A stretch of 64,000 nucleotides of DNA. It comes from Microbacterium sp. RURRCA19A (lineage in GTDB: Bacteria > Actinomycetota > Actinomycetes > Actinomycetales > Microbacteriaceae). Shown piece by piece: positions 1 to 8,958 of this stretch (the stretch's first letter is position 1; each line of letters opens with the position of its first letter). The translations under genes were made by a program, and so were the position numbers. The notes beneath the pieces were generated by a model. The model did no database searches and had not been told where the DNA came from. It worked only from the letters and a program-made list of their open reading frames with translations. Where the stretch lies: assembly GCF_900156455.1 (NCBI RefSeq), contig NZ_FTNQ01000004.1, positions 179,518 through 243,517 on the forward strand. The letters run 5' to 3'.

Positions 1-1341
1 GCCGGCGGTCTCATGACCGCCGCAGCGCTGACCGTCGCTCTGGCCGGCTGCGCCGGCGGGGGCGGCAGCAGCGCAGACGCGAACACGATCCGTGTCGCGT
101 ACCAGACCACCGCCACGTTCAACCAGATGCAGACGCTGATGGAGAACGCCAAGAAGCAGTTCGAGGCCAGCCACGAAGGTGTGACGGTCGAGCTCGTTCC
201 CATCCAGGCCGAGGGGCCGGACTACTACACGAAGCTCGCGCTGATGAACAAGTCGGCCAGCACCGCCCCCGACGTGCAGTACGAAGACACGTTCAAGATC
301 CAGTCCGACGCCGCGGCCGGCTACCTCCTGCCGCTCGACGACTACCTCGCGAAGTGGGACGACTGGTCGCAGTTCGCCGAAGGCGCCAAGCAGGCCGGCC
401 TCGGCCCCGACGGCAAGACCTACGGAGTCTCGCTCGGCACCGACACCCGCGGCCTCTGGTACAACAAGGACCTCTTCGCCAAGGCCGGCATCCCCGTGCC
501 GTGGCAGCCCAAGACCTGGGCCGACATCCTCTCCGCCGCCGAGAAGGTCAAGGCCGCCGACCCCGACGTGATCCCGATCAACGTCTACTCGGGCAAGACC
601 GCCGGTGAGGCGGCCTCCATGCAGGGCCTGGAGATGCTCCTGTACGGCACCGACGACACCCTCTACGACACCTCGTCGAAGAAGTGGGTCGTGGGCAGCC
701 AGGGCTTCAAGGACTCGCTGAAGTTCATCTCCGACGTCTACCAGGGCGGTCTCGGACCGTCGCTGCAGCAGGCGCTCGACCCGAACATCTTCACCAGCGT
801 CACCGCGGACTGGCTGCCCTCGAGCAAGCTGGCCATCGCGCTCGACGGCTCGTGGCAGTCCGCCGCCTGGATCGACGGCGGCACCGCCCCGTGGCCCCAG
901 TGGAGTGACACCCTCGGCATCGCCGCCATGCCGACCCAGAAGGGTCAGGCGCCCGGCACGACGAGCATGTCCGGCGGCTGGACCCTCGCCCTCGGCAAGA
1001 ACACCAAGAACGCCGACCTGGCGTGGGAGTTCCTCACCACCGCGGTGAACAAGGAGAACGCCACCTCGTACGACATCGACAACAGCCAGATCGCCGTCCG
1101 TGCGGACGTGGCCAAGTCGACCGAGTACCTCGGCGCCAACCCGAGCTTCGAGACCTTCTCGAGCTTCGTCGACACCACCCACTTCCGTCCCGCCACTGAG
1201 GACTACGACAAGATCTCCAACCAGATCCAGGTCGCGATGGAAGCGGTCATGACCGGCCAGTCCAGCGTCGACGACGCGGCAGCCGCCTACGACCAGGCCG
1301 TCATCGGCATCGTCGGCGAAGAGAACACCCAGAAGGGCTGA
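1..1341 (+). CDS. Sugar ABC transporter substrate-binding lipoprotein (5' partial)
   Basis: Extracellular solute-binding protein of the carbohydrate-uptake (CUT1) type, expected to capture an oligosaccharide outside the membrane and deliver it to the two permeases that follow. The frame is open to the first base of the window, so the true start lies upstream; an in-frame ATG at 13 is inside the signal peptide. A lipobox (LAGC) followed by a Gly/Ser linker predicts a lipid-anchored protein. The body has family features such as GLWYNKDLF and SGGWTLALGKN. It is separated by 2 nt from the first permease, and the operon ends in a GH38 alpha-mannosidase, so a mannose-containing glycan or mannoside is the inferred substrate. 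No ATPase is encoded here; a shared MsiK/UgpC-type ATPase elsewhere is the usual arrangement in actinobacteria. Confidence 0.9.
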   Translation, partial: AGGLMTAAALTVALAGCAGGGGSSADANTIRVAYQTTATFNQMQTLMENAKKQFEASHEGVTVELVPIQAEGPDYYTKLALMNKSASTAPDVQYEDTFKIQSDAAAGYLLPLDDYLAKWDDWSQFAEGAKQAGLGPDGKTYGVSLGTDTRGLWYNKDLFAKAGIPVPWQPKTWADILSAAEKVKAADPDVIPINVYSGKTAGEAASMQGLEMLLYGTDDTLYDTSSKKWVVGSQGFKDSLKFISDVYQGGLGPSLQQALDPNIFTSVTADWLPSSKLAIALDGSWQSAAWIDGGTAPWPQWSDTLGIAAMPTQKGQAPGTTSMSGGWTLALGKNTKNADLAWEFLTTAVNKENATSYDIDNSQIAVRADVAKSTEYLGANPSFETFSSFVDTTHFRPATEDYDKISNQIQVAMEAVMTGQSSVDDAAAAYDQAVIGIVGEENTQKG

Positions 1342-1343
1342 TC

Positions 1344-2276
1344 ATGACCGCCCCGGCCATCACCGGGGCGACCGGCCCCGGCCGGAGGTCGCGCGCCACC
1401 ACGCGCGGCCTCCGGTCGTCGGTCCGGGCGCTCCCGCTGCTCCCCGCCGCCCTGCTGCTGGCGGTCTTCCTGCTCGGCCCGATCCTGGTGTCGCTGTGGG
1501 GCTCCCTCACCAACGCCACGCTCTCGGGCTCGACCGCCGTCGACTCGCAGTTCGTCGGCTTCCAGAACTACACCCAGCTGTTCGCCTCGCCCGACTTCCC
1601 GGTCGCGGTGATCAACACGATCGTCTTCGTGTTCTTCTCCGCCGTCGTCGGGCAGAACGTCCTCGGTCTCGCCCTTGCGCTCATGATGCGCTCGGGCAAC
1701 CGCATCGTCACCGCCGTCGTCGGAACGATCGTGGTGACCGCGTGGGTGCTCCCCGAGATCGTCGCGGCCTTCGCCGCCTACGCGTTCTTCCGCGACAACG
1801 GCACCCTCAACGCCGTCCTCGGCGTCTTCGGCCTCGAGCCGGTGAGCTGGCTGTTCACGATGCCGGTGCTCATGGTGATCTTCGCCAACATCTGGCGCGG
1901 CACGGCGTTCTCGATGATGGTGTACTCCGCCGCGCTGTCCGACGTGCCGCCCGAGATCACCGAGGCGGCCGAGGTCGACGGGGCCAGCGGCATCAAGCGG
2001 CTCATGCTCGTCACCATCCCGATGATCCGCTCGACCATCGGCACGAACTCGATGATCGTGACGTTGCAGACCCTCTCGGTCTTCACGCTCATCTTCGTCA
2101 TGACCGGCGGCGGCCCGGGCACCAAGAGCACGACGCTGCCGATCCTCGCGTACCAGCAGGGCCTGAAGTTCGGCGAGCTGGGCTACGGCACCGCGATCGC
2201 CACGATCATGCTCCTCATCGGCGCGGTCTTCTCGTTCTTCTACGTCCGCGCGCTGCGCGAGGAGGTCTCGTCGTGA
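1344..2276 (+). CDS. Sugar ABC transporter permease, MalF/UgpA type
   Basis: Integral membrane permease of a CUT1 sugar importer, 310 residues with about six hydrophobic segments. The cytoplasmic EAA loop that docks the ATPase is visible around residues 205-228 (EAAEVDGASG, then VTIPMI). It starts 2 nt after the binding-protein stop. The last ten codons (VRALREEVSS) are duplicated as DNA 65 bp downstream, just before the next gene; see the repeat at 2244-2337. Partner of the MalG-type permease that follows. Substrate specificity is inferred only from the linked alpha-mannosidase. Confidence 0.92.
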   Translation: MTAPAITGATGPGRRSRATTRGLRSSVRALPLLPAALLLAVFLLGPILVSLWGSLTNATLSGSTAVDSQFVGFQNYTQLFASPDFPVAVINTIVFVFFSAVVGQNVLGLALALMMRSGNRIVTAVVGTIVVTAWVLPEIVAAFAAYAFFRDNGTLNAVLGVFGLEPVSWLFTMPVLMVIFANIWRGTAFSMMVYSAALSDVPPEITEAAEVDGASGIKRLMLVTIPMIRSTIGTNSMIVTLQTLSVFTLIFVMTGGGPGTKSTTLPILAYQQGLKFGELGYGTAIATIMLLIGAVFSFFYVRALREEVSS

Positions 2277-2337
2277 ACTCCCTCCTATATGTCTCCGTCC
2301 TCTTCTCCGTCCGCGCGCTGCGCGAGGAGGTCTCGTC
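2244..2337. repeat. 29-bp exact direct repeat at a gene junction
   Basis: An identical 29-bp segment occurs at 2244-2272, the last codons of the first permease, and at 2309-2337, immediately before the ATG of the second permease. It contains the GAGGAGG ribosome-binding site. The downstream copy therefore supplies the RBS of the second permease. If the copies are collapsed, the first permease would end TCGTCATGA and overlap the next start codon as ATGA, the usual coupling in this genome. The 65-bp insertion looks like a small duplication that broke the overlap. Confidence 0.9.
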
Positions 2338-3240
2338 ATGACCACCACCACCCTCCCCGAGGTCGTGGGCACCCGCGCGCGGCGTGCCCCGAAGCGCACG
2401 AAGACCTCCCTCTCATCGCCCCGCACCCGTGCCCTGCGCGTCATCTCGAACACGCTGCTCATCGTCATCGGCATCCTGTTCGTCGTCCCGCTGGTGTGGC
2501 TCGTCACGGCGTCGCTCGACGCGCAGCCGACGCTCGCGATCAAGATGCCCGAGGTCATCACCCTCGACAACTTCGCCGCGGTGATGAAGCCCGACCTGCT
2601 GTTCCTGCCGCTGTGGAACAGCGTGCTGCTCGCGGGCGGCACGGCGATCGCCACCGTCGTGCTCGCCTCGCTCGCGGCCTACCCGCTGTCGCGCTACAAG
2701 ATGCGCGTCGGAAAGCCCTTCCTCTACGCGGTGCTGTTCGGCACGTGCCTTCCGATCACCGCGATCATGGTGCCGGTCTACAGCCTGTTCGTGCAGCTGA
2801 ACCTCATCGACTCGATCGGGGGGACCATCCTGTTCCTCACCGCGAGCGCCCTGCCGATCGCCATCTGGATGATGAAGAACTTCATGGACGGGGTGCCCGT
2901 CGAGCTGGAGCACGCGGCCTGGATGGACGGCGCGGGATCCCTGCGCACGCTCGTGCAGATCGTGCTGCCGCTCATGCGCCCGGGGATCGCGGTGGTGTTC
3001 ATCTTCACTTTCATCCAGGCATGGGGGAACTTCTTCGTCCCCTTCGTGCTGCTGCTCAGCCCCGACTACCAGCCGGCCGCGGTCAGCATCTTCAACTTCT
3101 TCGGCTCGTTCGGAGCGGTGGCCTACGGCCAGCTCGCGGCCTACTCGATCGTCTACTCCCTTCCGGTCCTCGGCCTGTACGTCCTCGTGCAGCGCGGGCT
3201 CGGCGGCCCGTCGGCTCTCGCCGGCGCGGTCAAGGGCTGA
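2338..3240 (+). CDS. Sugar ABC transporter permease, MalG/UgpE type
   Basis: Second permease of the CUT1 importer, 300 residues. A basic cytoplasmic N-terminus of about 35 residues precedes the first of about six membrane segments. The EAA-loop region is HAAWMDGAGS followed by IVLPLMRPG (near residues 190-215). The start has GAGGAGG 8 nt upstream, contributed by the 29-bp repeat. It lies between the first permease and the alpha-mannosidase and is probably co-transcribed with both. Confidence 0.92.
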   Translation: MTTTTLPEVVGTRARRAPKRTKTSLSSPRTRALRVISNTLLIVIGILFVVPLVWLVTASLDAQPTLAIKMPEVITLDNFAAVMKPDLLFLPLWNSVLLAGGTAIATVVLASLAAYPLSRYKMRVGKPFLYAVLFGTCLPITAIMVPVYSLFVQLNLIDSIGGTILFLTASALPIAIWMMKNFMDGVPVELEHAAWMDGAGSLRTLVQIVLPLMRPGIAVVFIFTFIQAWGNFFVPFVLLLSPDYQPAAVSIFNFFGSFGAVAYGQLAAYSIVYSLPVLGLYVLVQRGLGGPSALAGAVKG

Positions 3241-3267
3241 CCCGTCCCCCCAGACAAGGAACTCCTC

Positions 3268-6200
3268 ATGCACGACCGCACCGCGCTCATCGAGATGCGC
3301 ATCGACCGCTTCGTCCGCGAGCGTCTCGCCCCCGCCGTCTATCGCGCCCGCCAGCCCCTCGACATCTCGGCCTGGGAGGCCCCGGGCGAGCCCGTGACCT
3401 TCGCCGAGGCCGCCGCCGCCGAGTACCGTCCCTTCGCCGTCGGGACGCCGTGGGGCCGGGCATGGGGGACCACCTGGTTCGCCGTGTCGGGGGAGATCCC
3501 GGCCGCGTGGCGCGACGCCGACGGCGCGCTGCCCGACGGCACCGTCGCCGAGCTCGTCATCGACCTCGGCTTCACCGCCGGGCAGAGCGGCTTCCAGTGC
3601 GAGGCCCTCGTGTGGAACCGCCAGGGTGCGCCGATCAAGGGCGTGTCTCCGTTCAACAACGCCACCTCCGCGGCCCTCGACGCCGACGGCCGCGTCGACG
3701 TGCTCGTCGAGGCGGCGTCGAACCCCGACGTCGGCAGCCTCTTCACCTTCGAGCCGACGCACCTGGGCGACCCCGCCACCGCCGGAGACGCTCCTCTCTA
3801 TACGCTCCGCGACATGTCGATCGGTCTGCGCGACCTCGCGGTGTGGGAACTGCTGGCGGACTTCCGTCTGCTGCGCGGCCTCATCGATGAACTCGACGCG
3901 ACCTCGGCCCGCCGGGCGACGCTGGTGGAGGCGATGGATGCCGCGATCGACGCCGTCGACCCGCACGATGTCGCGGGAACGGCCCAGGCCGGCCGCGACG
4001 TGCTCGCTCCGCTGCTCGCGGCGCCCGCGGCATCCAGTGCCCACGTCCTCCACGCCGTGGGGCACGCGCACATCGACTCGGCCTGGCTGTGGCCGGTGCG
4101 GGAGACGGCGCGGAAGGTCTCGCGCACCTTCTCGAACGTGCTGTCGCTCATGGACGAGGACCCCGAGTTCGTCTTCACCAGCTCGTCGGCGCAGCAGTTC
4201 GCGTGGATGAAGCAGCACTACCCGGCGCTCTGGGAGCGCCTGAAGGAGCGCGTCGCGGAGGGGCGCTTCGTGCCCGTGGGCGGCATGTGGGTCGAGTCCG
4301 ACACCAACATGGTCGGCGGCGAGGCGATGGCCCGCCAGTTCCTCGAGGGCAAGACCTTCTTCCAGGAAGAGTTCGGCATCGACACCGAGGAGGTGTGGCT
4401 GCCCGACTCGTTCGGCTACAGCGGAGCGCTGCCGCAGATCATGAAGGCCGCCGGAGCCCGCTGGTTCCTGACGCAAAAGATCTCGTGGAACGAGACCAAC
4501 CGCATCCCGCACCACACCTTCCAGTGGGAGGGCATCGACGGCTCGCGCATCTTCACGCACTTCCCGCCCGTCGACAAGTACAACTCCGAGGTCACCGCGG
4601 CCGACCTCGCGCACGCCGAGCGCAACTTCGCCGACAAGGGCCGCGCGCGGACGTCCCTCCTGCCGTACGGCTTCGGCGACGGCGGCGGCGGCCCCACGCG
4701 CGAGATGACCGCGACGATCGCCCGCGCGCACTCGCTCGAGGGTGCGCCGATCGTGAAGCACTCCACGCCGCGGGAGTTCTTCGAGACCGCCGAGGCCGAA
4801 TACGCCGACCCGGCCGTGTGGGCGGGGGAGCTGTACCTGGAGTTCCACCGCGGCACCTACACCAGCCAGCTGCGCACGAAGCAGGGCAACCGCCGCAGCG
4901 AACACCTGCTCCGCGAAGCCGAGCTGTGGGCCGCGACCGCCGCCGTCCGCACGGGCGCCGCGTACCCCGCGGAGGCGTTCCGGCGCCTCTGGCAGCTCGT
5001 GCTGCTGCAGCAGTTCCACGACATCCTCCCCGGCACCTCCATCGCCTGGGTGCACCGGGATGCCGAGCGCAACTACGCCGCGATCGCGACCGAGCTCGAG
5101 CAGATCATCGCCGACGCCCTGCGCGCGCTCGCGGGGGAGGGCGACCGCACGCTCGTGGCCAACGCCGCCCCGCACACCCGCTCCGGTGCCCCGGCCCTCG
5201 GGATCGCGGCGGCTCCGGCCGTCCGCGACGTCGCCCCGCGCGCGGAGGGGGCGGGCTTCGTGCTCGACAACGGCGTCGTCCACGCCGTGATCGACGCCCG
5301 GGGTCTGATCATCTCGCTCGTCGAGGTGGCATCCGGTCGCGAGATCGTCCCCGAGGGGCAGGCCGCCGGCCTGTTCCAGCTGTTCCGCGACACACCCACC
5401 CAGTGGGACGCGTGGGACATCGACGAGACCTACCGCCGCCACGTCACCCCGCTCGACGCCGCGCGGGCGGTGCGCATCGACGGCGACGCGGTCGTGGTCG
5501 AGCGGACCTTCGGCGACTCGCACCTGACCACCCGCATCGCGCTCGCCGCGGGCGCGCGCACGGTGCGCCTGTCGATCGACGTCGACTGGCACGAGCAGCA
5601 GCAGCTGCTCAAGCTCGCCGTGCCCGTCGACGTGCACACCGACCGGGCGGCATCCGAGATCCAGTTCGGCCACATCACGCGTCCGACCCACACGAACACC
5701 TCGTGGGATGCCGCGCGCTTCGAGACCGCGGCCCATCGCTGGGTCCGTGTCGCCGAGCCCGGCTTCGGTGTCGCCGTGACGAACGACTCGACCTACGGCC
5801 ACGACATCACCCGCCACGCGCGCGAGGCCGGCGGCACGTACTCGCTCGTCCGGTTGTCGATCATCCGCGGCGCACTGTTCCCCGACCCGCAGCAGGACCA
5901 GGGCGCGCACCACCTCGAGGTGGGCATCGTCGTCGGCGCCGAGGTCGAGGACGCCGTCGTCGAGGGCTACCGCACCAACCTGCCGCTGCGTGTGATCGAG
6001 GGGGCGGGTGCGGAGGAGGTCGCCCCGCTGGTGACCGTCGACGACGAGGGGGTCGTCGTCGAGGCGGTCAAGCTCGCGCACGACGGCTCCGGTGACGTGA
6101 TCGTGCGGCTGTACGAGGCGCGGGGTCGTCGCGCCCGCGCGCGGGTGGCGGTCGGATTCGCCGCCTCCGGCGCGGTCGAGACCGACCTGCTCGAGCGACC

Positions 6201-6294
6201 GGTCGCGGCCGCCGCGGTCGTGGATGCCGACGACACGACGGTGGAGCTGGCCCTGCGCCCGTTCCAGCTCGTGACGCTGCGCTTCACCCGCTGA
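3268..6294 (+). CDS. Alpha-mannosidase, glycoside hydrolase family 38
   Basis: Retaining, zinc-dependent exo-alpha-mannosidase of 1008 residues, the usual length for bacterial GH38. The metal and active-site motif GHAHIDSAWLWPV sits near residue 265. The nucleophile segment WLPDSFGYSGALPQI sits near residue 381 (the Asp of LPDSFGYS). QFHDILPGTSI lies near residue 584. The C-terminal half is the beta-sandwich part of the family. No signal peptide is visible, so it should act in the cytoplasm on mannosides brought in by the ABC transporter upstream. An AAGGAAC sequence precedes the ATG. A very long hairpin follows the stop codon. Substrate linkage cannot be told from sequence. Confidence 0.95.
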   Translation: MHDRTALIEMRIDRFVRERLAPAVYRARQPLDISAWEAPGEPVTFAEAAAAEYRPFAVGTPWGRAWGTTWFAVSGEIPAAWRDADGALPDGTVAELVIDLGFTAGQSGFQCEALVWNRQGAPIKGVSPFNNATSAALDADGRVDVLVEAASNPDVGSLFTFEPTHLGDPATAGDAPLYTLRDMSIGLRDLAVWELLADFRLLRGLIDELDATSARRATLVEAMDAAIDAVDPHDVAGTAQAGRDVLAPLLAAPAASSAHVLHAVGHAHIDSAWLWPVRETARKVSRTFSNVLSLMDEDPEFVFTSSSAQQFAWMKQHYPALWERLKERVAEGRFVPVGGMWVESDTNMVGGEAMARQFLEGKTFFQEEFGIDTEEVWLPDSFGYSGALPQIMKAAGARWFLTQKISWNETNRIPHHTFQWEGIDGSRIFTHFPPVDKYNSEVTAADLAHAERNFADKGRARTSLLPYGFGDGGGGPTREMTATIARAHSLEGAPIVKHSTPREFFETAEAEYADPAVWAGELYLEFHRGTYTSQLRTKQGNRRSEHLLREAELWAATAAVRTGAAYPAEAFRRLWQLVLLQQFHDILPGTSIAWVHRDAERNYAAIATELEQIIADALRALAGEGDRTLVANAAPHTRSGAPALGIAAAPAVRDVAPRAEGAGFVLDNGVVHAVIDARGLIISLVEVASGREIVPEGQAAGLFQLFRDTPTQWDAWDIDETYRRHVTPLDAARAVRIDGDAVVVERTFGDSHLTTRIALAAGARTVRLSIDVDWHEQQQLLKLAVPVDVHTDRAASEIQFGHITRPTHTNTSWDAARFETAAHRWVRVAEPGFGVAVTNDSTYGHDITRHAREAGGTYSLVRLSIIRGALFPDPQQDQGAHHLEVGIVVGAEVEDAVVEGYRTNLPLRVIEGAGAEEVAPLVTVDDEGVVVEAVKLAHDGSGDVIVRLYEARGRRARARVAVGFAASGAVETDLLERPVAAAAVVDADDTTVELALRPFQLVTLRFTR

Positions 6295-6326
6295 GCGCGT
6301 CGGGCCGGCTGAGCGTGCGGGCCCCG

Positions 6327-6391
6327 GGAGGAGATTCGGGAACGGGAGGACGAATTCTGCGGATTCGTCCTCCCGTTCCCGAATCTCCTCC
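6327..6391. terminator. Perfect 29-bp inverted repeat between convergent genes
   Basis: Arms 6327-6355 and 6363-6391 are exact reverse complements (29 bp) around a 7-nt loop. The position, between the ends of the mannosidase and the convergent membrane-protein gene, fits a bidirectional terminator. There is no long T-run. The arm sequence (GGAGGAGATTCGGG and onward) recurs in a second hairpin at 27829-27902, so it may also be a dispersed palindromic repeat. Confidence 0.8.
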
Positions 6392-6417
6392 GCTCACGGG
6401 GGTGTTCCCGGCTGCGG

Positions 6418-6912
6418 TCACACCATCGCCACCGCCATGAGGCCCACGGACACCGCCATCGCGCCGATCTGCGCGCGGTCCAGGCGCGCCGGCATCCGCC
6501 GCATCGCGGTGACCGACAGCACGCCGTAGCCGATCGCCGCCGCCGCGAGCAGGGGCGCCGGTGAGAGCCCGTGCGCGTGGTCCGAGGCCGTCGCGTGTCC
6601 GCTCATCGCGAGCTGCAACCCGGCCATGACGACCATGCCGAGCGTCGTGTGCAGCGTCATCAGCGCCGGCACCCGCGGCGCACGCCGCTGGCGCGGACGG
6701 CGCCAGATCGCCAGACCCAGTGCCGCCGCGAGCAGCAGCGCGGTCCAGTACACCGGGGCGACGACACCGAACGCGGCGGCATCCACCATCGCCAACAGCA
6801 TGACCGCCGCCGCCACGACCTCGGGCGGCCGCACCCGCGCGCGATCGGCGGCCAGACAGCACGTTCCGATCGCGGCGGGGGCGACCGCCCACAGGTGGAG
6901 GATCTCGCTCAT
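6418..6912 (-). CDS. Small polytopic membrane protein of unknown function
   Basis: Not recognised. The protein starts MSEILHLWAV and has 164 residues with about five hydrophobic segments, a His-containing loop (SGHATASDHAHG) and a basic loop (RRPRQRRAPR). The ATG at 6912 was chosen because it lies 4 nt after the stop of the amine oxidase gene, suggesting translational coupling; the frame continues upstream but would overlap that gene. His-rich loops and co-transcription with a copper enzyme would be compatible with a metal-related role, but this is only a guess. Confidence 0.7.
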   Translation of the reverse strand: MSEILHLWAVAPAAIGTCCLAADRARVRPPEVVAAAVMLLAMVDAAAFGVVAPVYWTALLLAAALGLAIWRRPRQRRAPRVPALMTLHTTLGMVVMAGLQLAMSGHATASDHAHGLSPAPLLAAAAIGYGVLSVTAMRRMPARLDRAQIGAMAVSVGLMAVAMV

Positions 6913-6916
6913 CGGT

Positions 6917-8923
6917 TCAACAGTGGTGCGCGCCGTCGTGTGCGTCGTGCCCGTGCGCGCCGAGACCATGATCCTGCGCGCCGGTCGCCGGAGCGCAGTG
7001 CGTGTTCGCCGGTGCGGGGACGTTCAGCACGGGGCTGCGCTCGAAGAAGTTGTACGGCTTGAGCGTGAACTTGGCGTAGTCCATGGGCATGACCGGCCAG
7101 TCCTCGTTGCGCGGGAAGTGCGTGAGGCCGAACGTATGCCACAGCACGACGTCCTCGCCCACGAGCGGCTCGTCGCCGGAGATGAAGTCCGGGATGCCGG
7201 CCCCGCCGGGGTGCTGGTTCACGAAGTCGCCGGCGGCGTAGCGCTCGGCCGGGTCGTACTTGGTGACGAAGAGGTTCTTCGTCGCGAACGCCGCGCGCGC
7301 GGCGATCGACGAGGCCTCGTCGGCGAGGAGCACGGGCGTCTCGGTCGGGAAGAGCACGTACGAGGTCGCCTGCCCGCGCTCGGTGGTCTTCTCGGTCGAG
7401 GCGATCTGCCACACCCGGTTGACCGCGCCGTCGGCGACGCGGCCCGACACCTTCTCCGACGCGATGGGCGTGACCTTCTTCGTGAAGGCGTTGCCGGCGG
7501 GATTGGTGGCCGAGATCGGCAGTCGCACCGCGTCGATCTCGTTGACGACGTTCGCGACGCCGTCCACCGTCATGTCGAGCCGCGCCGAGAAGAGGTGCTG
7601 GTGGTACGGCGCCCCCAGCCCCGGTGCGACCTCCGACGCGAAGGGGTAGCCCTCGCCCGGGTACGCAGAGGTGAAGAGGATGCCGGTCAGCTTGGCCTCG
7701 CACTCGATGGTGCCGTCGAGGGAGAGGTACCAGTAGAAGCCGTAGTCGTAGTTGCCGACCGTGGTGAAGAACGAGATCACGAGACGCCGGGAACGGCGGA
7801 CCTCGCTCGACCCGGTGAAGATGTCGGTGTGCTTCCACAGGGAGCCGAAGTCCTCCTCGTGCATGCACACCGCGTTGCGGATGGTGCGCGGCATCCCGTT
7901 CTCGTCCGACAGCACGGCGTCGACGTAGGTGATGTCGCCGACGCAGTCGCATCCGAGTTCGAGCTCGTTCGTGTAGCGGCCGAAGAGGTACTCGCCGGTG
8001 TCGAAGTAGTTCTGCCAGAAGCGGTTCGGTGCGGGGTCGGCGTAGGGCACCACCATCTCGCTGATGGAGCCGCGGTACATCACCGGGCGGCCGGCGAACG
8101 AGAGCTGACGGAGGATGAGTCCCTCGCGGGTGTCGAAGCCGATGCGCAGGTCCCACTCGCCCCACGTGACGTGCTCGTCGTCGACGGTGAAGCTCGACCC
8201 CTCGGGCTGGGTGATGACGATGGGCTTCAGCCCCTCCAGCGGCGGTCCCTGCAGCTCGGGGTCGTCGAAGTTGCCGTGCGTCTCGGGCACCGTGAAGCCC
8301 GGGGTGTCGACGATCTCGATGATCCGGCGGTCGGCGACGTCGATGTAGGCGGTGAGGCCGTCGACCGGGTGCGCCCACGGGTGGTCGGCGGGGTGGTCCT
8401 GCCGGAACGCGAAGGTGCGCAGGATGCGACGGCCCACCTCGTTCTCGTAGCCGTAGTGCCCGGCCGACAGGGGCACGAGCACCACGTTCTCGGTCGTGAG
8501 GCCGCGGGCGGCGAGGGCGGCCACCCAGGCCTCGTCCTCGTTCGCGATGACGCCGACCTCTTCGAACTCGGCATCCAGGATCGGCAGCTGCCCGTCGGAT
8601 CCGTCGAGCTCGGTGGAACGGAGCACCGTGCCGGTCGCGAGCGACACGACGAGGTCGAGGGAGTGCGCGGTGCGCAGGTTCAACAGCTGCACGCGGGCGC
8701 GGCGCTCGGGGGCCGGTGCTTCGCCGCGTTCCCACGCCAGGACCTCGCCCTTCGGCGCTTCCTCGAGGCCGACGTAGGCGAAGCGGGTCGCCTCGTCGAC
8801 ACCGTCGAGGCCGGCGACGATCGTGCGGACCGCGGTGATCTCCGCGGGGGTCAGGGAACCGAGCGGGTGGGCGGGGGCCTCCGGCGCGGTGTAGGCGGAG
8901 ACGGTGGGATCGGTGAGGGTCAT
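6917..8923 (-). CDS. Copper-containing primary amine oxidase (tyramine oxidase type)
   Basis: Oxidises primary amines such as tyramine or phenethylamine to aldehydes with release of ammonia and hydrogen peroxide. 668 residues, typical for actinobacterial copper amine oxidases. The topaquinone precursor tyrosine is in GNYDYGF (Tyr near 392). Copper ligands are the HQH pair (near 442) and a C-terminal His in GLTHFPRNEDWPV. The C-terminus has LKPYNFFERSP, common in the family. The ATG at 8923 (MTLTDPTVSA) has AGGAAG upstream; the open frame extends further but into the permease gene. It is preceded by an APC permease on the same strand, likely the amine importer. Confidence 0.95.
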   Translation of the reverse strand: MTLTDPTVSAYTAPEAPAHPLGSLTPAEITAVRTIVAGLDGVDEATRFAYVGLEEAPKGEVLAWERGEAPAPERRARVQLLNLRTAHSLDLVVSLATGTVLRSTELDGSDGQLPILDAEFEEVGVIANEDEAWVAALAARGLTTENVVLVPLSAGHYGYENEVGRRILRTFAFRQDHPADHPWAHPVDGLTAYIDVADRRIIEIVDTPGFTVPETHGNFDDPELQGPPLEGLKPIVITQPEGSSFTVDDEHVTWGEWDLRIGFDTREGLILRQLSFAGRPVMYRGSISEMVVPYADPAPNRFWQNYFDTGEYLFGRYTNELELGCDCVGDITYVDAVLSDENGMPRTIRNAVCMHEEDFGSLWKHTDIFTGSSEVRRSRRLVISFFTTVGNYDYGFYWYLSLDGTIECEAKLTGILFTSAYPGEGYPFASEVAPGLGAPYHQHLFSARLDMTVDGVANVVNEIDAVRLPISATNPAGNAFTKKVTPIASEKVSGRVADGAVNRVWQIASTEKTTERGQATSYVLFPTETPVLLADEASSIAARAAFATKNLFVTKYDPAERYAAGDFVNQHPGGAGIPDFISGDEPLVGEDVVLWHTFGLTHFPRNEDWPVMPMDYAKFTLKPYNFFERSPVLNVPAPANTHCAPATGAQDHGLGAHGHDAHDGAHHC

Positions 8924-8958
8924 GGTGTCTTCCTGATGGAGCGGGTGGCGGACGGGGA

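Noticed and set aside
2413..6081. Very long minus-strand ORF opposite the mannosidase operon
   Set aside because: Shadow of high-GC coding on the other strand: Arg/Gly/Asp-rich, no domain, and the plus strand carries clear families throughout.
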